Shown here piece after piece: positions 36,539-44,391 of a DNA stretch of 62,254 nucleotides. The translations under genes were made by a program, and so were the position numbers. The DNA lies in the NCBI GenBank assembly GCA_028285305.1, contig JANQPV010000057.1, positions 1 to 62,254 of the forward strand, given 5' to 3'. The notes under the pieces are model-generated. The model did no database searches and had not been told where the DNA came from. It saw nothing but the letters and a program-made list of their open reading frames with translations. This DNA is from Alphaproteobacteria bacterium (GTDB taxonomy: Bacteria; Pseudomonadota; Alphaproteobacteria; SMXP01). How positions within the stretch are numbered: the stretch's first letter is position 1; each line of letters opens with the position of its first letter.

Positions 36539-37206
36539 GGAGTTTATCCATGACGTCAAGAGCCAACTCAAAGAGCAAGTCTTTGTGTCAAATGGTTTGT
36601 AGTGCCTTCACCATACTGATCACTTTCCAATTATCCGGGTCAATCGCTCAGCCTCAAAGTAGAACTGCTGAGCTCTCTGTCTATTGGAATTCACCCGAAG
36701 ATCATCTCTCTGTAACACATGGGGGCCAGATCCCTCTGGAACTCTATCCACCTGGCATGCGGTCGCTGGAGGGCACCCCTGCACAGTCGACCTTTTTGCT
36801 CACGGTGACTCTGCGTGACGAAGCCAATGAGATCATCGGAATTGCGGCTGAGCTAGAGGACTTTTCGACGCCTCTTGAGGAGAACAAGCCATTCGAAGTT
36901 TGGTGGTTGCTTCTGCTGCCGGGACGCGGAGCTCTCTACATTCATCAGTTTGAACACTTTCCGCAGGCTCTTGAAGACGTGTTTGCCGAAGCGGCGGAGT
37001 CTGGAGAAGCTTGGGAAGGTTCCTTCGCCGCCACAACAACACTTGGCTCTGCGGTCGGCGGCAAGGGGCGCGTGGTGGGCGGAACAGGGGAGTTTGAAGG
37101 CGCCCATGGCACTGTCACGGAGTCGATGATTGTTTCAAGCGTTTCGGCCGACGGAGACATAAAGTCTCGTTCCCGCCTGGAACTTGAGTTGACGTTTAAG
37201 CCCTAG
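36535..37206 (+). CDS. Secreted allene-oxide-cyclase/dirigent-barrel-like protein
   Basis: This 223-residue protein has an N-terminal basic stretch and hydrophobic core (SLCQMVCSAFTILITFQLSGSIAQ) consistent with a Sec signal peptide cleaved near residue 39. The mature part is beta-rich. Its C-terminal half contains GGKGRVVGGTGEFEGAHGTVTE, which resembles the repeated glycine pattern of allene oxide cyclase/dirigent barrels, folds that guide reactive intermediates or bind hydrophobic ligands. The start overlaps the SDR stop (ATGA), so it is co-translated with a catabolic enzyme; a start at ATG 36550 is also possible. A periplasmic binding or cyclisation role for the pathway substrate is speculative. 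The family call is moderate. Confidence 0.6.
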   Translation: MRSLSMTSRANSKSKSLCQMVCSAFTILITFQLSGSIAQPQSRTAELSVYWNSPEDHLSVTHGGQIPLELYPPGMRSLEGTPAQSTFLLTVTLRDEANEIIGIAAELEDFSTPLEENKPFEVWWLLLLPGRGALYIHQFEHFPQALEDVFAEAAESGEAWEGSFAATTTLGSAVGGKGRVVGGTGEFEGAHGTVTESMIVSSVSADGDIKSRSRLELELTFKP

Positions 37207-37261
37207 CCTCAATTGCTTGCCTCACACAAATCGTTCATTGACGGTTGAAAAATCCGCTTTA

Positions 37262-37298
37262 TTTTTGCGTAAAAAAGGGCTACTAATGTGCGCAAAAT
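37262..37298 (+). promoter_or_regulatory. Paired 23-bp-spaced operator boxes upstream of the P450s (site C)
   Basis: TTGCGTAA at 37265-37272 and GTGCGCAA at 37288-37295 begin 23 bp apart, matching sites A, B and D. They lie 26-56 bp before the first P450 start codon (37321). This implies a separate promoter for the P450-P450-ferredoxin genes, although the upstream SDR operon reads in the same direction. A TTGACG at 37238-37243 could be the -35 element. Confidence 0.7.
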
Positions 37299-37320
37299 AG
37301 CATAAGAGTCGGAGCAATAA

Positions 37321-38586
37321 ATGTTGCACGTTGACACATCGGAATTGGACGTTGTCTTAAACGCGACGCACCAGGCCGATGTCTTTGGATTTCATGATGA
37401 AGATCTCGACCATGAGATCCTCAAAGATCCGTTCAGTTATATTGAAGATTATCAGCACAAATTGGGGAACGTGTTTCTGACAGATAACGGGCGTCTTGGG
37501 AGCATAGACATTGCACGGATGTTCCTGTTGGACAGGGCAAAACCCATTTATGTCGCCTTGAGCTATGACTCCGTCCAACACGTCTTAAGGAATGCAGACG
37601 TGTTCCATCAAGGATATGATACATCGTATTTGCATCTTATGGGGCCCGTGCCCTCGGCCATAAATCCTCCCGAGCATACGGCGAAGCGCTCGTTGATCAA
37701 TCGGGCATTCGGCAAAATGGCTGTGGAGGCGATTACCGCGGAGTTGATTGAGCCGCTGGCGGTACATCTCTCAGATCGCATTAGGAAGCAAGGCCGTGCT
37801 GATCTGGTGACGAACTATACGGCTGTGCTGCCCTTTGTCGTCATCGCGAAACTGATGGATTTACCCATGCACTTGTTTGGGCAATTCGCAGAGCAGGTGC
37901 GAGATTTGATGGCAATGGGCTACAAGCCCGAGGCGGGCGTTCAGGCGGCCCAAGATATGGGCAAGCTCTTTTCAGACATGTATGATGCGCGTGTAGCAGA
38001 TCCTCAAGAAGACTTGATCAGTCATCTGACCCAAGCGGAAATAGAGGGTGAACGGCTGTCTAAAGATGATGTCGTCGCCTTCTGTCGATTGCTGACGCCA
38101 GCTGGGATGGAAACAACCAGTCGAACGCTGGCCAATCTTCTCGTCGCCTTGTTGACCGATCGTAGGCAGATGGATCTGCTGAGGAATGATATGACCCTCG
38201 TCCCCAACGCCGTCGAAGAAATCCTCAGGTGGGAAGGACCGGCGTTGATCATGCCAAAGATAACAACCTCTGCCACGCGTCTCGAAGACGTCGACATTCC
38301 AAAAGACGCCTATGTTTGCGTATCCCACGGCTTTGCCAACCGGGATGCGAAGCGCTGGGACAAGCCACACGACTTTGATATCACGCGCGAAAGAAAATCC
38401 AATCTCGCATTCGCGGTGGGGCCTCACACATGTGTGGGCAACCAGCTCGCAAAGAAAGAAATGGAAGTGGGACTGCAAGTCCTCTTAGAGACCATTCCGA
38501 ACCTAAAACTCGATCCATCAAAGGAAGCGCCTGAAATACTTGGTGTCATGATGAGATCGCCAGCGCACGTTTACATCACGCACTAA
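37321..38586 (+). CDS. Cytochrome P450
   Basis: This is a soluble bacterial class I P450 of 421 residues. The haem loop is FAVGPHTCVGNQLA with Cys371 as thiolate ligand. The I-helix oxygen-activation motif is AGMETTSR (Glu-Thr pair), and the K-helix ExxR is EEILRWEG. AINPPEHTAKRSLINRAF is the usual PPEHT block. It takes electrons from a ferredoxin, most simply the 3Fe-4S ferredoxin encoded at 39946. A second P450 follows 22 bp later. It probably hydroxylates the hydrophobic substrate taken up by the TonB receptor; similar proteins act on terpenoids and steroids. Control by site C is likely. Confidence 0.96.
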   Translation: MLHVDTSELDVVLNATHQADVFGFHDEDLDHEILKDPFSYIEDYQHKLGNVFLTDNGRLGSIDIARMFLLDRAKPIYVALSYDSVQHVLRNADVFHQGYDTSYLHLMGPVPSAINPPEHTAKRSLINRAFGKMAVEAITAELIEPLAVHLSDRIRKQGRADLVTNYTAVLPFVVIAKLMDLPMHLFGQFAEQVRDLMAMGYKPEAGVQAAQDMGKLFSDMYDARVADPQEDLISHLTQAEIEGERLSKDDVVAFCRLLTPAGMETTSRTLANLLVALLTDRRQMDLLRNDMTLVPNAVEEILRWEGPALIMPKITTSATRLEDVDIPKDAYVCVSHGFANRDAKRWDKPHDFDITRERKSNLAFAVGPHTCVGNQLAKKEMEVGLQVLLETIPNLKLDPSKEAPEILGVMMRSPAHVYITH

Positions 38587-38608
38587 CTATCAATACAGGG
38601 AAACAATT

Positions 38609-39919
38609 GTGATGACGCAGTCTCTAGGGTTCCAAGCCGTAGCGGCGAGGCAAGAAAGATCTGCTCCTCCAATCGAGGCTGCCGACGATCTTCACTCTTT
38701 GGAGTCCACCTCCGCCTGGTTCGATCGCTTCTATCAAACCGAAATGGGCGATGCCCTTGAACGCTTCAAACGTCTGCGCGCCCAAGGCCCAGTCGCGCAT
38801 GGCTGGGGAATGGATTTCGGCGAGTTCGTTTTCCCAGACCTGTGGAATTGGCACGATCGCCCGTCCGCCATGACGCTTACCTATGATGGAGCCTGCCGGG
38901 TTCTTCAAAATCCAGATATATTTTCTCATAGTCTGTATGCCGCGGAATTGGGAGACCAGAATCCACTGTTTCTGGATGGCGAACCGCATCAGCAATTTCG
39001 CCGTATGGTTCTGCAGGCTTTTAATCCAAAGGCCGTTCGCAATTGGCAAGACCTCGCCGAAAAAATTGCCCACGAGCTGATCGACCGGTTCGTTGAAGTG
39101 GGCAAAGCCGATCTCATATCGCAATACAGCAGGCTACTCCCCGGAATGGTGTTTAGCCGGTTTATGGGCGTGCCTGAAAAGGACGCCGGTATGCTTTCTG
39201 CTCTAGCGGTTCGTCAGATGCATGTTTTCGACGAGCAAGGCATGCAAGCCGTCCATGAGCTAGAACCCTATTTCGCCGAAATGATCAGAGAGCGAAGGAG
39301 TCTCTCGCTTGGCGAATTGGAAGAACGCGACGACTTGGTCAGTCTTTTGTGTCGTGTCGAATGTGACGGTCGGCGCTTCAATGACGTTGAAGTAAACACG
39401 GTTTCGCATGTTCTTATCATCGGCGGCGTGGACACCGTGTTTAAGGCGGCAGCTGCTCCGTTATACTTCCTGTTGACCGAGCCGGGCGTCCTGTCGGACA
39501 TCCGAAATAACAGAGACCTCCTTCCTGCGTTGGGAGATGAGGCCTTGCGGCTGGCCTCTCCAAACGTGTGCGGCGCCGCGCGGCGGGCGCTCGTCGACAC
39601 GGAAATAGAGGGCGTCAAAATTGAAGAAGGCGCCGCTGTGCTGGTGAATATTCCGATGGCCAACAGAGACTCTTCCCGGTGGAATCACCCGTACCAATTC
39701 GATCTGCATCGGCCGAACAGGTCGAGCTTGGCTTTCGGAACGGGGCCGCACGTCTGTCTTGGGATGCACTTGGGAAGGATTGTCGTTCAGGCCGGCTTGA
39801 ACGCCTTGTTGGATCGAACGACCGATCTTCGGTTAGACCCGAATGCGGAAGCGCCAAAATTAGTCGGTTTGGGAACATTGTATAGCCCTCAACTCAATGT
39901 AAGTTTTGAGCAGGCATAG
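38609..39919 (+). CDS. Cytochrome P450
   Basis: This is a second soluble P450 of 436 residues. The haem loop is FGTGPHVCLGMHLG (Cys383), the K-helix pair is DEALRLAS, and the I-helix reads IIGGVDTVFKA, keeping the acid-Thr pair as Asp-Thr. The conserved block DGEPHQQFRRMVLQAFN replaces PPEHT with GEPHQQ. GTG 38609 and ATG 38612 are both possible starts behind AGGGAAAC. It shares limited similarity with the preceding P450, so the two probably hydroxylate different positions or successive intermediates. The ferredoxin gene follows after 26 bp. No ferredoxin reductase gene is seen in this window. Confidence 0.96.
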   Translation: MMTQSLGFQAVAARQERSAPPIEAADDLHSLESTSAWFDRFYQTEMGDALERFKRLRAQGPVAHGWGMDFGEFVFPDLWNWHDRPSAMTLTYDGACRVLQNPDIFSHSLYAAELGDQNPLFLDGEPHQQFRRMVLQAFNPKAVRNWQDLAEKIAHELIDRFVEVGKADLISQYSRLLPGMVFSRFMGVPEKDAGMLSALAVRQMHVFDEQGMQAVHELEPYFAEMIRERRSLSLGELEERDDLVSLLCRVECDGRRFNDVEVNTVSHVLIIGGVDTVFKAAAAPLYFLLTEPGVLSDIRNNRDLLPALGDEALRLASPNVCGAARRALVDTEIEGVKIEEGAAVLVNIPMANRDSSRWNHPYQFDLHRPNRSSLAFGTGPHVCLGMHLGRIVVQAGLNALLDRTTDLRLDPNAEAPKLVGLGTLYSPQLNVSFEQA

Positions 39920-39945
39920 CTCACAGGTACGCGGCGAGAAGGTAA

Positions 39946-40167
39946 ATGAGCGAAAAGAAAGACAAGAAGTTCAAAGTCATATTTGATCGGGAAAAATGCG
40001 TGGGCGCAGGCATATGTATTGACGTTGCCCCAAAGTCCTTTGATATCGGCACCGATCAGCTGACGGATCTTCTGGACCCACCAGGGGATACCTTGGAAGT
40101 TCTGAAAAAAGCCGAGGACGAATGTCCGATGCAGGCTATTAGCGTAGAAATCGACACAGCCGAATGA
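39946..40167 (+). CDS. 3Fe-4S ferredoxin (P450-associated)
   Basis: This 73-residue ferredoxin reads FDREKCVGAGICIDVAPKSFDI and AEDECPMQAISVE. The first loop is CxxAxxC, lacking the second Cys of a 4Fe-4S motif, and the last Cys lies in ECP. Three Cys therefore bind a 3Fe-4S cluster, as in ferredoxins that serve bacterial P450s. It directly follows the two P450 genes and must be their electron donor. Its own reductase is not encoded nearby and is presumably elsewhere in the genome. Confidence 0.93.
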   Translation: MSEKKDKKFKVIFDREKCVGAGICIDVAPKSFDIGTDQLTDLLDPPGDTLEVLKKAEDECPMQAISVEIDTAE

Positions 40168-40277
40168 TCGGTGTTCGTAGACGCACAACCCAACACTGAC
40201 CATGGAGCTCATGCGTCATCCCGCTACTTGAGATCTTGCGAAAACGATTGAATGGGACCCAATCGCGCATCCTTGTT

Positions 40278-41504
40278 TCAAAAATCTGCCTTCAGAACAT
40301 TGGACGCCGTCTTCTCGACATGACGACTCTGGCGATCTTTTTCATCTTCGATATGAATGTTTCCAACATTCGAAGGCAGCTGAGAGATGCGAGTAGCCCC
40401 GCAAAGCTTCATCGCTATCTCGAACTCCTTGCGCAGAATATCGATAGTCCGTGCGACACCTGCTTGTCCAGCAGCGGCTAGACCGTAAAGGAAGGGGCGC
40501 CCTGCCATGGTTGCCGTTGCACCCAGGCCTATCGCCTTTGCAATCGAATTTCCTCTGCGTATTCCGCCACATTGAATGACTTCGGTATGCTTATCGACTG
40601 TTGCGACGATGTCCTCGAGCACGGAAATCGATGCAGGGGTGCCGTCAAGGTTCGTTCCACCATGGTTGCACACAATGATGCACGATGCGCCTGCATCTAT
40701 TGCCCGCTGTGCATCATCTGGACGGAGAATGCCTTTTATCGCGAGCGGCCCATCCCATCGCTTTGCAATCTCCGAAACATGGTCCCATGTCAGATCTTTT
40801 CTGATAATCCTGTCGAAGAAATCCGGACCAATTTCACCGCCGCGGTCTGCTATCCTCTTTGCAACGTCTGGAAGCCGGTTTTGAAACACGCCTCTCTGGG
40901 TCCATAGCCAAACGGGCTTTCGCAGAATCTCAAAGATTGTACCGAGAGGGGGGATACCAACCGCTGCATTCAGCCCCCATCGATCAACCCGCTCCAACCC
41001 TGCGTTGACGGGCGAATCTACGGTAATACAAAGGGCGTCGTAGTTCGCCGCCTTGGCCCGTTCGATCATCTCGGTGGTCGTGTATTCATCCGTGAGCGCA
41101 TAAAGCTGGAACATTTTTGAACCAGAACACACGTCCGCCAACTGCTCGATGCTTGTCATGGCGAACGTTGAAAGGGAATACATGATGCCTGCCTCCGAGG
41201 CGGCTTTGGCGGGTGCGATCTCGGCATCGGGATGAACCATTCCTTGAGCTCCGGTGGGAGCAAGGATAAAGGGAAAGTCGAGCTCCGCTCCGAGCACTTT
41301 GGTTTTCGTGGTGATTTGGCTGACGTCGCGTGCGTAGTGGGGGAACAACTCGATCTGTTCAAAAGCGGCCTCATTCTTCCGCAGCGTCACTTCATTGCCG
41401 CTGCCGCCGTCAATCAAATCGAAGAAGGGGAGAGGAACGCGGCGTTTGGCCAGCCGCCTCACATCTCCGATGCTCACGCACCGTTCGAGTGGCGTATCGG
41501 TCAT
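40278..41504 (-). CDS. FMN-dependent alpha-hydroxy-acid dehydrogenase/oxidase
   Basis: This TIM-barrel flavoenzyme belongs to the lactate/glycolate/mandelate oxidase family, with about 408 residues. It shows VPLPFFDLIDGGSGNEVTLRKNEAAFEQI, FILAPTGAQGMVHPDAE, LYALTD, the substrate-side DLTWDHVSEIAKRWDGPLAIKGIL and the active-site block IIVCNHGGTNLDGTPA. The usual SNHGGRQLD is CNHGGTNLD here, so the canonical Arg after GG that binds the carboxylate is a Thr, which may alter substrate choice. ATG 41504 lies behind GGAGGGAGGACGTAGA and is preferred over ATG 41522. It is convergent with the ferredoxin gene and has site D upstream. It is likely to oxidise a 2-hydroxy acid of the pathway. Confidence 0.88.
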   Translation of the reverse strand: MTDTPLERCVSIGDVRRLAKRRVPLPFFDLIDGGSGNEVTLRKNEAAFEQIELFPHYARDVSQITTKTKVLGAELDFPFILAPTGAQGMVHPDAEIAPAKAASEAGIMYSLSTFAMTSIEQLADVCSGSKMFQLYALTDEYTTTEMIERAKAANYDALCITVDSPVNAGLERVDRWGLNAAVGIPPLGTIFEILRKPVWLWTQRGVFQNRLPDVAKRIADRGGEIGPDFFDRIIRKDLTWDHVSEIAKRWDGPLAIKGILRPDDAQRAIDAGASCIIVCNHGGTNLDGTPASISVLEDIVATVDKHTEVIQCGGIRRGNSIAKAIGLGATATMAGRPFLYGLAAAGQAGVARTIDILRKEFEIAMKLCGATRISQLPSNVGNIHIEDEKDRQSRHVEKTASNVLKADF

Positions 41505-41538
41505 TCTACGTCCTCCCTCCATGCTGATTTGGAGCCCC

Positions 41539-41580
41539 CTTATCGAATTTTACGCAACGAAGGTCAACAATTTTACGCAA
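41539..41580 (-). promoter_or_regulatory. Promoter with paired 23-bp-spaced operator boxes (site D)
   Basis: TTACGCAA occurs at 41550-41557 and again at 41573-41580, exactly 23 bp apart. On the minus strand a -35 TTGACC (forward GGTCAA, 41562-41567) and -10 GATAAG (forward CTTATC, 41539-41544) have a 17-bp spacer. One box therefore lies between the hexamers and one just upstream of the -35. This promoter serves the FMN-dependent dehydrogenase that starts at 41504. Confidence 0.75.
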
Positions 41581-41665
41581 AATGCCTATAAATGACCGAT
41601 ATCACCGCCAGTTTGGGCTATCTTGAATGAAGCGGGCAAATGCCGGACGCGAGAAATGCAGCCGT

Positions 41666-42133
41666 CTAAACCATCCAATGATAGTCGAAACGGAAAGCCT
41701 CCACGTTTTCTAGGACTCGATAATCAAGTAAACCATCTAAGGGGGCCACCTTGGTTTCCAGAAACTTATCCAACGCGTCCCGCGATTTGGTTATTGCAAC
41801 ACCGTATACATTGTAGCGCGACGCCATAACACTCGAGAATACGACCTCTCTGAAAGCTGCGAGCTCGTCGGCGAACTCCACAGCGTATTTCGGTGTGACA
41901 TGGAATTGCAGATGAGCGAAGCAGTCCAATCCAAACGCAGACGGATTTTTTAGGACAACGATTTCGAACTCATGATGTTCATGGAGCTTTTTCAGGCGTG
42001 CACGAATGGTCCCTTCCGCGACGTCTAATAATCTTCCAATGTCGCGATTGCTGCGTCTTCCGTCTGCCTGCAACAATCGAATAATGGCGCGATCCAAGTC
42101 GTCAAGTTTGCTCACGAGATGTTCAGCGCCCAT
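41666..42133 (-). CDS. Lrp/AsnC family transcriptional regulator
   Basis: This 155-residue regulator has an N-terminal helix-turn-helix (LDDLDRAIIRLLQADGRRSNRDIGRLLDVAEGTIRARLKKLHEH) and a C-terminal RAM ligand/oligomerisation domain (FAHLQFHVTPKYAVEFADELAAFREVVFSSVMASRYNVYGVAITKSRDALDKFLETKV). ATG 42133 overlaps the preceding regulator gene by 22 bp; GTG 42115 overlaps only the stop codon (GTGA) and is an alternative. It lies next to the FMN-dehydrogenase gene and site D. With its twin it is the best local candidate to bind the 23-bp-spaced boxes at sites A-D. Confidence 0.93.
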   Translation of the reverse strand: MGAEHLVSKLDDLDRAIIRLLQADGRRSNRDIGRLLDVAEGTIRARLKKLHEHHEFEIVVLKNPSAFGLDCFAHLQFHVTPKYAVEFADELAAFREVVFSSVMASRYNVYGVAITKSRDALDKFLETKVAPLDGLLDYRVLENVEAFRFDYHWMV

Positions 42134-42594
42134 TCCGGTTTGTAGGGGCGGGGGTCAATGCCGACGAAAAACTCGATGCTTTCAATGCCTTCTATGGAAA
42201 AGAGCTTGGATTCGGCAATCTCCTTCAGGTGTTCTTGATCCCGCGCCACAACAGATGCGAACAAATCGTAATAGGCGTCAACGATTGACACGCCCCGGGA
42301 TTCCTCGATCTTGGCGATTGCCTTGGCGACCCGAGGAATCGAGTTTCCCTTCTTAACCGTCACGCCAATCATAACGCTGAAATTAAAGCCTCCAGATTCC
42401 AACGCAAGAATTCCGACAACTTGTGCGATACCCTTTTCAGACAGTCTTCTAATTCTCGAAGCCACCGTCACCTCTGTGATACCCAGCGCCGAAGCGAGAG
42501 CGCGATTGGTGGTTCTGCCGTCCTTTTCGAGCAAGCGGATAAGCTTCTGATCGATTTCGTCTATTTGCGGTGGCCCAGAATTACGTGAAACCAA
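42112..42594 (-). CDS. Lrp/AsnC family transcriptional regulator
   Basis: This 160-residue regulator has the helix-turn-helix DEIDQKLIRLLEKDGRTTNRALASALGITEVTVASRIRRLSEKG and a RAM domain with MIGVTVKKGNSIPRVAKAIAKIEESRGVSIVDAYYDLFASVVARDQEHLKEI. It is the upstream member of an overlapping pair with the regulator at 41666. The two proteins differ clearly in sequence, so they may form a hetero-oligomer or sense different ligands. Related regulators often respond to pathway acids or CoA esters. Upstream lies an IS3-family remnant. Confidence 0.93.
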   Translation of the reverse strand: MVSRNSGPPQIDEIDQKLIRLLEKDGRTTNRALASALGITEVTVASRIRRLSEKGIAQVVGILALESGGFNFSVMIGVTVKKGNSIPRVAKAIAKIEESRGVSIVDAYYDLFASVVARDQEHLKEIAESKLFSIEGIESIEFFVGIDPRPYKPEWALNIS

Positions 42595-42727
42595 TGATGA
42601 AACCCCTGGCGCAGATCGTTCCCTACTCGATACAAGTTTAAGGGAATCGCGGTGTCAAACAACCCCTCGACGCAGAGGCTTCGTCCGTTGCTGGGGATGG
42701 CCTGCCGTCCAATAAAGTCAAATCACC

Positions 42728-42964
42728 GACTTCTCTTGGGGGAACGGCGGCAAAGGAAAATCGAGGGATGAGTTGCTCAACGGCGAAGCCTTTTGCTCTC
42801 TAACGGAGGTCCAAGCCCTGATTGAAAGATGGCGCACCCCCTAAATACGATCCGCCCGCATAGCTCCTTGGGGTATAGGCCGCCGTCCGCTCAGACCAAA
42901 GAAGCCTTCAAGAACAAGCCTCAAGGGTTACATAAAAACTGGCTGCGTAATCGGGGGCATGTCA
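42728..42964 (+). mobile_element. Degraded IS3-family (IS407-group-like) transposase end
   Basis: The frame from 42764 encodes RDELLNGEAFCSLTEVQALIERW, then a one-base loss at about 42840 causes a stop. The next frame continues with LNTIRPHSSLGYRPPSAQT (42841 onwards). Together these form the well-known C-terminal signature of IS3-family orfB transposases. GGGGGCATGTCA at 42953-42964 read in reverse is TGACATGCCCCC, close to the terminal repeats of IS407-type elements. The element is truncated on the left and frameshifted, so it is inactive. Confidence 0.82.
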
Positions 42965-43379
42965 CTACAATCGCGACGCTTTCAAGAGTCTTGAGTGGAT
43001 AAAGCGTCGTGTATTCGTCGTCGATCAACAGCTGCAGATATCATTAGAGTACGTTCATCGGATTCAAACCGGCCGTTGAAGGTTCTCGCAAATCAGTAGC
43101 AGGGGTCGCAGGCCCCTTCCCAAGGCTGCGTGATTACACGCACACCTCGCGCTGAGCGAGGCGGCGCTTTCAGAGATGGCAAGTGGTGAGATCTCAATGT
43201 GTTCCCGGCCTAATCAAGGATCGTGCTCTACGGCAGAAAACAAGACCATTCACCACGGCGGCTTCAATATCGTGATTGTATCGCGACCAATTTCAAAATG
43301 ATCGCTCTAATACGCATGTCTTTGATCACGGATTACAAATGAGCCCAAACCGTGAGGAAATTGGTCGTTCCTGGATTTG
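42965..43379. other. Intergenic stretch, no gene recognised
   Basis: Between the IS remnant and the end of the minus-strand LLM oxidoreductase I find no gene with recognisable sequence. The plus-strand frame beginning at 43276 runs into the LLM gene antisense and is a shadow. The stretch may be further debris from the insertion that left the IS end. Confidence 0.4.
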
Positions 43380-44390
43380 TCAGATTGATGATCGACCGCT
43401 CAAGTGGCTCTGTAAGAGAGGCACGAGCGTCCGGGCACGGAACGGCAAGCGGATTGTGGTGGCGAATTCCCTATATCGGGACAGGATTTCTTGTACGACA
43501 TGTTCGCCGCTGCCGCGAACGCAAAACAGATCTAAGACATCATCATTCATGAGGTCGCCCATTTTGCCCCACTCGTTGATGCGGCTCAGTTCATTGAGTT
43601 CTTTGTGCAGATCGCCTAAACCGTGAATCTCCAGAACGCCGCGGTAGGCGGGTGTCGATCCATAAAGCGCCATCCGGCGACGAAGATGCAAAGTCTGCTC
43701 TTGTATTTCCGCCGAACCATCTTCGATGATCACGTTGGGCGATATCACGCGATGAAATTCAGAACGTGCCCCTTCTGTTCCCGCATCCAAGGCCGGTGTG
43801 ATCACCTCTCTCAAGTACTTGTCGTTCATGAAAGGATGACAAATAAAGCCGTCTGCCGTGTTCGCGGCCATGCGGAGCATATCGGGTCCAACAGCTGCGA
43901 GAAGGATGGCGGGGCGTTGCTTGATTTTTGGCTCTCTTCGAAAGGCCGTCGCGTTGAACGTCAGTTGGTAGTGTTCACCGATAAAGTTAAGCGGCTTTTC
44001 GTCGTACCAATGATCCCAAATCGCACGGATCGATTGGACCAGCTCACGCATTTGGCCGACTGGTTTGGTCCAGGGCATGGAGAACCTGCGGGTGATATGG
44101 GGTTTTATCTGGGATCCCAGGCCCAAAGCAAACCGGCCGTTGGAGAGATCTTGCAGATCGACCGCCTGCTGAGCAATGGTCATCGGGCTCCGCGCAAGAC
44201 CGATGACGATGCCGGTTGAAACGCGTATGCGCGTTGTGTCGGAAAGCGCCAAGGCGGATTGAATAAACGGATCGTGCGCGGTTTCCGCAACCCACATTCC
44301 TGCAGCGCCAATCTTCTCAAGGTCTACCGCATTCTGACGAATGTCTTCTAACGAACCGTCATAAGTAACGTCTATATGCTTCAGTCGCAT
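43380..44390 (-). CDS. LLM class flavin-dependent oxidoreductase
   Basis: This luciferase-like oxidoreductase has about 336 residues from ATG 44390. The longer frame to 44543 encodes an Arg-rich, family-unlike extension inside the CoA-transferase gene and is rejected. GGAAGACGTGAG precedes ATG 44390, which starts 1 bp after the CoA-transferase stop. Signature stretches are VDLQDLSNGRFALGLGSQIKPHITRRFSMPWTKPVGQMREL and RPAILLAAVGPDMLRMAANTADGFICHPF. Members of this subgroup are often annotated as F420-dependent TIGR03617-like oxidoreductases. It closes a minus-strand operon with acyl-CoA ligase, SDR, crotonase, MFS and CoA-transferase. Confidence 0.9.
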   Translation of the reverse strand: MRLKHIDVTYDGSLEDIRQNAVDLEKIGAAGMWVAETAHDPFIQSALALSDTTRIRVSTGIVIGLARSPMTIAQQAVDLQDLSNGRFALGLGSQIKPHITRRFSMPWTKPVGQMRELVQSIRAIWDHWYDEKPLNFIGEHYQLTFNATAFRREPKIKQRPAILLAAVGPDMLRMAANTADGFICHPFMNDKYLREVITPALDAGTEGARSEFHRVISPNVIIEDGSAEIQEQTLHLRRRMALYGSTPAYRGVLEIHGLGDLHKELNELSRINEWGKMGDLMNDDVLDLFCVRGSGEHVVQEILSRYREFATTIRLPFRARTLVPLLQSHLSGRSSI

Positions 44391-44391
44391 C

